DNA from: Lachnospiraceae bacterium UBA7784
Lineage (GTDB): Bacteria > Bacillota > Clostridia > Lachnospirales > Lachnospiraceae
Direction of reading: 5' to 3'
Assembly (NCBI GenBank): GCA_002480925.1
Contig: DLDA01000032.1
Coordinates: 1 to 29,587, forward strand
Length of the DNA stretch: 29,587 nt
Positions 22,744-28,546 of the stretch are shown here, one piece after another. Each line of letters begins with the position of its first letter. Positions within the stretch are counted from its first letter, which is position 1. Below the pieces are notes generated by a model. The model was not told where the DNA came from. It saw only the letters and a program-made list of their open reading frames with translations, and ran no database searches. Position numbers and translations under genes: made by a program.

Positions 22744-24123
22744 TTATAAGCAGGACCCTGAACCTATTACCTCAAGGCCATTATCCTTTATTCCCTCGAC
22801 GAAGAGTCCCTTCCCAAGGGCTTCCTCTATCCTTTTTATCACATCTCTGTCAAATATCTCACCGGGAACTATAAGAGGGATTCCAGGCGGATAGACCGTT
22901 ACTATGGCTCCGCTTTCCATGCCCTCTGCCTTTTCTATCGGAACCCTTTTTGTTGCTCTGCTCTCAGCTATCCCTATCCTGTCCTTCTTTTTTGGACAGA
23001 TACCGTATATTCCCTCTGGTCTCCTACTCTCATCCGGGAGATCTTCTCCTGCTGCCCTTTTAATTACTTCAAGCAGCCGGTCAAATCCCTCCTTCGTATC
23101 CATAAGCGATGTCATGCAGATAACATAGTTAAGAGATGACATTTCTGCCTCTATTTTTCCTTTCCTAAGGATCTCCTCGATCTCAGTCCCGCTCCTGCCC
23201 CTCATACGAATGACAAGCTTGGAATCGTCATAGCGCTCTGTCCTGAAAAGACTTATCCCTGGCACTGCCATAAGATCGCTCCTAAGCCTGTTAAGCCTGC
23301 TGCGGTAGTCCGAAAAGCCCTTTTCTCCATGCTCCCTTATATATGTCACACACCTGTCTATACCTGCCATCAGCACATAGGATGGAGAGCTTGTTTCAAA
23401 ATAGTTAAAGTATTTTATTATTCTCTCCTTATCTATCAGACTGTCATCATTTATAAGCAGACAGCCTGTCTGTGTAAGTGACGGCAGTGTCTTATGGAGA
23501 CTAAGTATAACGGCATCTGCATGCTGACCTATTGGATTCGTGCCAAAGCCCGGAAAGCCGAGGTGGGCTCCGTGTGCCGCATCCACTATAAGAGGAACTC
23601 CATGCCTGTGGCAGATACCTGCTATGGCCTCTATATCCGAGATCACGCCCTCATAGGTCGGTGATGTGATCACACAGGCCCTTATATCAGGATCTCTTGC
23701 AAAGCATCTCTCTATCTCAATGGGGCTTATCTCTGCCGCTATTTCACCTCCGGCTATCTCCGGCATGGCATAGCAGGCATCCGCGTTCCTTAGTATCGCC
23801 GCATGATAAACGCTTTTATGACTGTTTCTTGCTATAAGTATCTTATCCCCAGGCCTTGTAGCCGCAAAGATGGCTGTCAGATTCATATCAGTAGATCCGC
23901 CCACAGAAAGAAAGGCATGATCCGCTCCATACATCTCTGCCACCTCATCCGAGAGCTTTTTTATGATACCGGTCGGGGCATGGAGATTATCATAGCCATT
24001 TATCTCCGTAATGTCTATATCATAAACACAGGGAAAGGACAGGGCTACCCTCTTATGTCCCGGCATATGCATGGGATATGGATCATCCTGTTTTAGTTTT
24101 TCAAGTTTTTTAAGTAACTCCAT
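22744..24123 (-). CDS. Orn/Lys/Arg decarboxylase family PLP enzyme (YaaO-like)
   Basis: The 459-residue short-form fold-I PLP decarboxylase lacks the N-terminal wing domain of E. coli-type enzymes. It includes the start motif DPYPMHMPGHKR and SVGGSTDMNL (73-82, phosphate pocket). The PLP-contacting Asp181 is in DAAHGAHLGF, and the Schiff-base Lys211 is in SLHKTLPSLTQTG. The C-terminal domain (about 300-459) has the family YPPGIPLIVPGE. Such enzymes make agmatine, cadaverine or putrescine for polyamine synthesis; the substrate is not clear from motifs. The start overlaps the stop of the AbiEii-like gene by one base (TAATG). It sits upstream of the yaaR-holB block as yaaO does in Bacillus. Confidence 0.94.
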   Translation of the reverse strand: MELLKKLEKLKQDDPYPMHMPGHKRVALSFPCVYDIDITEINGYDNLHAPTGIIKKLSDEVAEMYGADHAFLSVGGSTDMNLTAIFAATRPGDKILIARNSHKSVYHAAILRNADACYAMPEIAGGEIAAEISPIEIERCFARDPDIRACVITSPTYEGVISDIEAIAGICHRHGVPLIVDAAHGAHLGFPGFGTNPIGQHADAVILSLHKTLPSLTQTGCLLINDDSLIDKERIIKYFNYFETSSPSYVLMAGIDRCVTYIREHGEKGFSDYRSRLNRLRSDLMAVPGISLFRTERYDDSKLVIRMRGRSGTEIEEILRKGKIEAEMSSLNYVICMTSLMDTKEGFDRLLEVIKRAAGEDLPDESRRPEGIYGICPKKKDRIGIAESRATKRVPIEKAEGMESGAIVTVYPPGIPLIVPGEIFDRDVIKRIEEALGKGLFVEGIKDNGLEVIGSGSCL

Positions 24124-25010
24124 TATTCGAGATATCTCCCTAGCTCAGGCATCCATTCACCGAAGAACGGCTGATCACTCTCAAGGCTTCCTATGACAGG
24201 CTCCGTAAACCTTACTACAAGTCCAATCACTTTCTCCCAGACCGGCTCCCTTTGTCCATGTCTTCTGAGAAGGACCTTCCATTTTCTTTTCATATAGCTG
24301 TTTTTGTCATAAGTCTTAAGCTGCTTAAAGGCTTCATCTAGTCCGGCACTTTTTGCTCCTGTCAGATCTCTTATTGCCCAGCAGGCCTCCCTGGCTGATA
24401 CTGTCTCCTTTGTGAGAATGTCATAAAGGTATAGATAGTCCTCCATTTCGCTGTCAAGCTCCAGCCTTTCAAGTATATTCTTCACAAGAATGGCTGACCT
24501 CATAGCTGGGGAAAGACTAAAGAGCCTTATAGCTTTTATTTCAGGGTCAAAGTATTCCACCTCTTCCTCTGTTCTTATCTCCTGGCCACCATCTATTTGA
24601 TTTTCCTCTATAATGACATCCAGCGGGATATACATCTGATCGTAGTAGATGCCGACTCTTCTGTCCCTTGCAATGACCCTTATTTCCAGAGGATAGCCTG
24701 CCCTCATCGCCTCTCTCTGCAGCATAAGAAGAAGTCTTTCCCTGAAATCTGCTCTGTATGGGCATCCCGGGACAAAGTTTCTTTCACTGGCATATTCCTG
24801 ATTCGGAAGATAATATGCCCTGATACCTTCCTCAAGTATATGCAGGTCCTGGTCAGGATTAAGCGAAACTGGAGAGACTATTATCATCCTTTCGAGGAAT
24901 CCGGTCTCACTTATCAGATGAAGCAGTAGCCCGCTCACATACCATCCCAGGACCTGCCGGAAAGGTATCTGATTCTCGGCTGAAAATTCTCTCAGTTCTT
25001 CCTTTCTCAT
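24123..25010 (-). CDS. Divergent AbiEii-like (nucleotidyltransferase-fold) protein
   Basis: The 295-residue protein lies directly behind an AbiEi-like gene. Its N-terminus (ELREFSAENQIPFRQVLGWY then LLLHLIS) matches the helical start of AbiEii/AbiGii toxins (lxxxAxexxxxxxxVLxxY). The C-terminal half has the helical pattern of the family: LVKNILERLELDSEMEDYLYLYDIL, a repeat-type helix, and WKVLLRR. The catalytic GG(x)8(D/E)x(D/E) signature of nucleotidyltransferases is not recognisable where expected; SPVSLNPDQDL occupies that position. It may therefore be inactive or repurposed. The start ATG 25010 follows the previous stop by 2 nt; an upstream GTG is possible. The stop couples by TAATG to the decarboxylase. 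Family assignment is by pattern and needs a profile search. Confidence 0.55.
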   Translation of the reverse strand: MRKEELREFSAENQIPFRQVLGWYVSGLLLHLISETGFLERMIIVSPVSLNPDQDLHILEEGIRAYYLPNQEYASERNFVPGCPYRADFRERLLLMLQREAMRAGYPLEIRVIARDRRVGIYYDQMYIPLDVIIEENQIDGGQEIRTEEEVEYFDPEIKAIRLFSLSPAMRSAILVKNILERLELDSEMEDYLYLYDILTKETVSAREACWAIRDLTGAKSAGLDEAFKQLKTYDKNSYMKRKWKVLLRRHGQREPVWEKVIGLVVRFTEPVIGSLESDQPFFGEWMPELGRYLE

Positions 25011-25012
25011 CA

Positions 25013-25654
25013 CTACAGCCACACTCCGATCATATTCCTGACCTTGGCAATGACCTGCCTCTCCTTCGCGTATTTCATTAGGTTGGCAACATTCTTGTCC
25101 TCGTCCCTGATATAGGAGAACACTCCCTCCCTGAACTCCTTCCTGTCCATTTTCTCCTGATACTTAAGCACATCACAGATCAGCCTGTCCTTGTCATATA
25201 TCTTCATAGGAAAGTCCTTTCTGTCAAGTGTCATGACTCCTGTCTTAAGGACATTCTCCTTTGTATAATATGGCTTGACTATAGGATAGCAGAGCTTGAA
25301 CCTGGACTTGCTCGCGTTCTTATCTATTGCTATCGACCAGCCATAGGGCCTCTGCTTCAGATATCCATGGTAATAGAGGGCGCTTTCCATGGTAAGCACC
25401 CCATCCTGATGAAAAAGAGCATATATGAGCCTTTCCTCGGATATCCTGTCCTTACTGTATGTATATGCGCCGTTTCTGATCTTTGTAAGACTGCCCTCAG
25501 CTACGAACTGCTGCAGCCTCCTGTAATCGACTCCGAGCTCACCGGTAATCTGGCTTGTTCGTGCCAGGCCTCCATTCTCCTCTATAAGAGCCTCTATACG
25601 CTCCAGGTCATAGGTTCTCTTTTCTTCCCTGTACATTGGAATCTCTTCTGACAT
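25013..25654 (-). CDS. AbiEi-like winged-helix protein (type IV antitoxin family)
   Basis: The 213-residue protein has an N-terminal winged-helix domain typical of AbiEi antitoxins: ENGGLARTSQI, a recognition helix DYRRLQQFVAEG, then the wing LTKIRNGAYTY. The AbiEi_4-like core follows with LTMESALYYHGY, and DRLICDVLKYQEKMDRKEF near the end. AbiEi proteins repress their operon and neutralise AbiEii nucleotidyltransferase toxins. ATG 25654 is preferred because GAGG precedes it; an upstream alternative adds 10 residues without RBS. It is the first gene of a long operon that runs through essential genes (holB), which is unusual for a toxin-antitoxin module. Confidence 0.75.
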   Translation of the reverse strand: MSEEIPMYREEKRTYDLERIEALIEENGGLARTSQITGELGVDYRRLQQFVAEGSLTKIRNGAYTYSKDRISEERLIYALFHQDGVLTMESALYYHGYLKQRPYGWSIAIDKNASKSRFKLCYPIVKPYYTKENVLKTGVMTLDRKDFPMKIYDKDRLICDVLKYQEKMDRKEFREGVFSYIRDEDKNVANLMKYAKERQVIAKVRNMIGVWL

Positions 25655-25703
25655 ATTTCCTCTGATATATATCCCTTCGATCAATACTACACTTTTACCA
25701 CAG

Positions 25704-25709
25704 ATTATA
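25704..25709 (-). promoter_or_regulatory. Extended -10 of the AbiEi-to-sirtuin operon
   Basis: The minus-strand sequence TGTTATAAT gives an extended -10 with perfect TATAAT about 50 nt upstream of the AbiEi-like ATG. No consensus -35 is found. If AbiEi represses itself, its operator should lie near here. Confidence 0.55.
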
Positions 25710-25730
25710 ACATAGATTATCCCGTGGTTG

Positions 25731-25759
25731 TTGAATTTTTAGCTATTTTGAACTATAGT
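25731..25759 (+). promoter_or_regulatory. Promoter of the D-Ala-D-Ala carboxypeptidase gene
   Basis: TTGAAT (25731-25736), a 17-nt spacer and TATAGT (25754-25759), divergent from the AbiEi operon promoter. The predicted leader is about 40 nt and AT-rich, with no Shine-Dalgarno. Confidence 0.55.
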
Positions 25760-25806
25760 AAATAAATAGTTATGTAACCCGTTGTTTTATTTCTTATTAT
25801 AACACT

Positions 25807-27195
25807 ATGAATATCAAAAAAATTATCGGCATCCTTTGTCTTGCCAGCTCTGTTTTCATTTCAACCGCTTCTTCCATGACCACAGTAATGGCCTCAGATA
25901 CCAGCTCCTCTTCTCAGGTCAAGTGGCCTGATGGTCCCAAGGTCGGTTCCAAGTCTGCTGTTCTTATGGATGTGAACAGCGGGACAATTCTCTACGACAA
26001 AAAGGGAAACACAAAGCATTATCCTGCCAGCATCACTAAGATTATGACTGCTCTTGTAGCCCTTGAGCATTCAGACCTTTCCGAAACTGTGACCTTTTCC
26101 CAGAAAGCCGTCGCTGAAAGCTACGGTGGTACCTCATCCATCTCTCGTGATGTCGGTGAAAAAATGACCATGGAAGAAACCCTTTACGGTATGATGCTCG
26201 AATCTGCCAACGAATGTGCCTGGGCCATTGCCGAGCATGTCGGAGGCACTGAGGAGAACTTCATCAAGATGATGAATGACAAGGCCAGGGAGCTTGGCTG
26301 CACTCATACACATTTCCACAATCCTAATGGTCTGCCTGACGATGAACACTGGACCACTGCTCTTGATATGGCAAGGATTTCAAGGGCTGCCTACCAGAAT
26401 CCGACCTTTGCCAGGATCTGCGGCACAAAGCACTATATCATCCCGCCTACCAACAAGCACAAGGACAAGACCTATCTTAACAATCATCATTGTATGCTGA
26501 ATTTCTACCACACCTCACGTTATCTCTACGATTACTGTGTCGGAGGCAAGACCGGCTATACTACCAAGGCTCATTCGACTCTTGTGACCTATGGTAAAAA
26601 GAACGGCATGACTCTTGTTTGTGTCGTAATGTGTGCAAAGAATCCAGACCACTGGAATGATACAAGAAAGCTACTTGACTGGGGCTTCAAGAACTTCAAA
26701 TATGTGAAGATCTCCGAGCTTAAGGATCTTTCTCAGTCTACAGATCTTCTAGGTAATACTCTCTACGGTGCCGACTCGACTCTTATCGCTCCTGACCAGG
26801 ATGCCAGCGTGATGCTTCCTAAGAAGGCAGACCCGTCTGACGTAAAGCTTACTGTTGAGAAATCCGCCTCCTCTGACAAGAGCATTGTCGGTCTTCTCGT
26901 CTTTACATATGGCAATAAAAGGATCGGCAGCTGCCGGCTCAACTCCACTGAGTCCAGGAATTCTCTCTATCCCTTTCATAATCTTTCTGCCTCAAAGGGC
27001 GCAGGCTCTCCAGTGCTCCAGCTCAATGTACTTCTGATAATTATTGCCGCTCTTGTCGCTCTTGCCATTGCCATCGGCATCTTCTTCCTTTTCAGAAACA
27101 TTATCTGGGCAGTCAATAAAAAGCGCCGTGATTCCTACTCTGAAAAGAAGGGCCGAATCAAATACAAGAAGATTCGAAATAATCAGAGAAAATAA
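25807..27195 (+). CDS. D-alanyl-D-alanine carboxypeptidase (DacF/PBP5 type)
   Basis: The 462-residue penicillin-binding protein trims the terminal D-Ala of peptidoglycan stem peptides. It has a signal peptide (about 1-29, cut after VMA) and a peptidase S11 domain (about 40-290). That domain has SITK (nucleophile Ser75, Lys78), SAN (133-135) and KTG (248-250). A beta-rich C-terminal domain (about 300-395) follows, then a clear TM helix (about 411-436) and a strongly basic tail of about 25 residues. Many relatives are held by an amphipathic helix; here a true TM segment with a cytosolic basic tail replaces it. The ATG lacks an RBS (preceding bases TTATTATAACACT). It is monocistronic. Confidence 0.93.
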   Translation: MNIKKIIGILCLASSVFISTASSMTTVMASDTSSSSQVKWPDGPKVGSKSAVLMDVNSGTILYDKKGNTKHYPASITKIMTALVALEHSDLSETVTFSQKAVAESYGGTSSISRDVGEKMTMEETLYGMMLESANECAWAIAEHVGGTEENFIKMMNDKARELGCTHTHFHNPNGLPDDEHWTTALDMARISRAAYQNPTFARICGTKHYIIPPTNKHKDKTYLNNHHCMLNFYHTSRYLYDYCVGGKTGYTTKAHSTLVTYGKKNGMTLVCVVMCAKNPDHWNDTRKLLDWGFKNFKYVKISELKDLSQSTDLLGNTLYGADSTLIAPDQDASVMLPKKADPSDVKLTVEKSASSDKSIVGLLVFTYGNKRIGSCRLNSTESRNSLYPFHNLSASKGAGSPVLQLNVLLIIIAALVALAIAIGIFFLFRNIIWAVNKKRRDSYSEKKGRIKYKKIRNNQRK

Positions 27196-27197
27196 AA

Positions 27198-27235
27198 AAG
27201 TTATCCACGTTTTGTTGACAAAATGTGGATAACTT
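27198..27235. terminator. Bidirectional terminator containing two DnaA-box sequences
   Basis: A 16-bp stem (AAGTTATCCACGTTTT / AAAATGTGGATAACTT, one G-T position) with loop GTTGAC lies between convergent dac and trmB. The minus strand reads out through TTTTTTATTTT, so it terminates trmB strongly; the plus side has a weaker T-run. The arms hold TTATCCACG (27201-27209, 8 of 9) and TGTGGATAA (27224-27232), the latter the exact complement of the DnaA box TTATCCACA. Confidence 0.85.
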
Positions 27236-27267
27236 AAAAACTTTTATTTGAAATCAAGTTTCTATTC

Positions 27268-27915
27268 TCAGATCTTCTGAAAAACCATCCTGCAGATCTT
27301 ATTTCCAAGTCCTGAAAACTTTTTTTCATACTCCGTCATGATATTGTCCTTCATCTGTTCATCATCATGATGGAGATCTCTTGTAATGCTTATTACCTTA
27401 AAGCCCTCGTGCTCCTCGACCTCCTCAACCGAGAATTCAAACAGTCCCTTATTATCTGTCTTGAACTCTACTACCCCATTTTCCTTCAGGATCCTGTGAT
27501 ATTTATCAAGAAAACTATGATGGGTAAGCCGTCTCTTTGCATGTCTCTCCTTGGGCCATGGATCCGAGAAGTTCAGATAGATCCTGTCTATTTCTCCTTC
27601 ATCAAAAACCTGATCTATTTCCCTTGCATCCATGCAGATCATCCTGAGGTTCTCCGGCGGCTCCTCCATGGCTTCTACCTTCTCCAGTCCTCTTAAAAGC
27701 ACCGACGAATACATTTCTATTCCTATAAAGCCCTTTTCGGGGTTCTGCCTGGCCTTTTCAGTGATAAATGCCCCTTTACCCATTCCAATTTCTATCTGGA
27801 CCGGACTTCCGTCAAACAGATCACTGAAATGTCCCCTGTATCTTTCCGGCTCATTTATAGTAAAAGTGCTTTCAGCCACATGCTCTCTGGCACCAGGGAT
27901 ATTTCGTAGTCTCAT
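27268..27915 (-). CDS. trmB: tRNA (guanine-N7)-methyltransferase TrmB
   Basis: The 215-residue SAM enzyme makes m7G46 in the tRNA variable loop. Family motifs: MRLRNIPGA at the start, SAM loop IEIGMGKGAF, FIGIEMYSSVL, MDAREI, the signature YLNFSDPWPKERHAKRRL, and a C-terminal EFKTDN ... TEYEKKF. Length is normal. RBS AAGGAG precedes the ATG at good spacing. The gene lies directly downstream of a palindromic intergenic repeat, and its promoter is not obvious; TATATTAT just before the RBS is AT-rich but too close. It converges on dac with a shared terminator. Confidence 0.96.
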   Translation of the reverse strand: MRLRNIPGAREHVAESTFTINEPERYRGHFSDLFDGSPVQIEIGMGKGAFITEKARQNPEKGFIGIEMYSSVLLRGLEKVEAMEEPPENLRMICMDAREIDQVFDEGEIDRIYLNFSDPWPKERHAKRRLTHHSFLDKYHRILKENGVVEFKTDNKGLFEFSVEEVEEHEGFKVISITRDLHHDDEQMKDNIMTEYEKKFSGLGNKICRMVFQKI

Positions 27916-27950
27916 TTGTTCTCCTTATAATATAGATAAATGATAGCGAA

Positions 27951-28050
27951 TGCATCCATCGCCTTCTTCTTCGCGGGGACATTCGCAGTCGCTTTGCGAC
28001 TGCATCCATCGCCTTCTTCTCCGCGGGGGCATTCGCTCTCGCTTTGCGAC
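27951..28050. repeat. Two tandem 50-bp repeats with internal palindrome
   Basis: Units 27951-28000 and 28001-28050 are nearly identical (about five differences). Both begin TGCATCCATCGCCTTCTTCT and end with a CGCTTTGCG palindrome. They form the trmB-proximal half of a larger palindromic element. Nothing here codes for protein with an RBS. Confidence 0.9.
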
Positions 28051-28055
28051 TGCTC

Positions 28056-28075
28056 ATTCGCGCTTTCGCGCGAAT
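28056..28075. repeat. Perfect small palindrome (ATTCGCGC-TTTC-GCGCGAAT)
   Basis: Eight-bp arms ATTCGCGC and GCGCGAAT enclose TTTC. It lies between the 50-bp tandem repeats and the large hairpin and is part of the same mosaic element. Confidence 0.85.
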
Positions 28076-28077
28076 GC

Positions 28078-28137
28078 TGAGCATACAGCATGTGGGAATG
28101 AAGCTCTAGCGCTTCATTCCCGCATACTGTATGCTCA
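28078..28137. repeat. Large imperfect palindrome (26-bp arms, 8-nt loop)
   Basis: Arms 28078-28103 and 28112-28137 pair over 26 positions with only two non-Watson-Crick sites. The core is GGGAATGAAG / CTTCATTCCC and the outer part GAGCATACAG / CTGTATGCTC. No T-run follows on either side, so it is not a standard terminator. It is probably a REP-like or MITE-like intergenic element. Confidence 0.9.
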
Positions 28138-28171
28138 TGTCCCCGCTCAATTAATACGCGAAAAATACGTG

Positions 28172-28216
28172 AAAAAAAAAGCCCATGTTCCGCAAGCAGT
28201 TCACAGAACAAGGACC
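28172..28216 (-). terminator. Terminator of tRNA-Lys
   Basis: The minus-strand stem GTCCTTGTTC / GAACATGGGC (one mismatch, one wobble) has a long loop and is followed by nine T residues. It begins 8 nt after the tRNA 3' end. Confidence 0.8.
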
Positions 28217-28223
28217 TTCTGCT

Positions 28224-28296
28224 GCGCGATCAGGGGTTCGAACCCTGGACACCCTGATTAAGAGTCAGGTGCTCTGCCAGCTGAGCTAATCGCGCT
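28224..28296 (-). tRNA. tRNA-Lys (anticodon CTT)
   Basis: The 73-nt minus-strand cloverleaf has acceptor stem GCGCGAT / ATCGCGC and discriminator A. The D-arm is TAGCTCAGCTGGCAGAGCA. The anticodon stem CCTGA / TCAGG has loop CTCTTAA (anticodon CTT, reading AAG), and the T-arm is CCAGGGTTCGAACCCCTG. CCA is not encoded (AGCA follows), so CCA-adding enzyme is needed. It is a single-gene unit with its own promoter and terminator. Confidence 0.97.
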
Positions 28297-28329
28297 TATT
28301 TCCTGTCGTCGTTCCCGGCGACAAGAACT

Positions 28330-28357
28330 ATTATACACGTTTCATTTCAAAATGCAA
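28330..28357 (-). promoter_or_regulatory. tRNA-Lys promoter
   Basis: On the minus strand TTGCAT (28357-28352), a 16-nt spacer and perfect TATAAT (28335-28330), about 34 nt before the tRNA. The region upstream of the -35 is AAAAAGTACTTGC, nearly the same as at the left-edge stable-RNA promoters. Confidence 0.85.
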
Positions 28358-28459
28358 GTACTTTTTGAAATTTTATATATTTTTTATAATTTTTGTCTAT
28401 CAGCGACTAATTTATCCTCTGAATACTCTTTTTCATAGAACCAAAAACCTGCTCGCTAA

Positions 28460-28501
28460 ACTCAACCATGATATTCAATGTCATTGAATATCACTTTGAG
28501 T
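28460..28501. repeat. Intergenic hairpin between tRNA promoter and acidic protein gene
   Basis: The arms ACTCAA/TTGAGT and GATATTCAAT/ATTGAATATC form a 16-bp two-part stem with loop GTC and a small internal loop. It lies about 46 nt beyond the acidic-protein stop on the minus strand. No T-run follows immediately, so it may be a weak terminator or 3'-end stabiliser. The flanks carry degenerate repeats of AGCAGGTT. Confidence 0.7.
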
Positions 28502-28546
28502 CTGGAACCTGCTCCCTAGTACCTGCAAGCTAATCCCTACTCCCTC

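Noticed and set aside
24123..25654. AbiE-like pair considered as a recently acquired phage-defence island
   Set aside because: Tight stop-start coupling to the decarboxylase, no mobile element, no integration site and no composition shift argue against a recent island.
27872..28261. Open frames of 70-103 residues on both strands in the palindromic repeat, with repeating protein segments
   Set aside because: They arise from the 50-bp tandem repeats and hairpin, have no ribosome binding site, change composition abruptly, and run into the tRNA gene.
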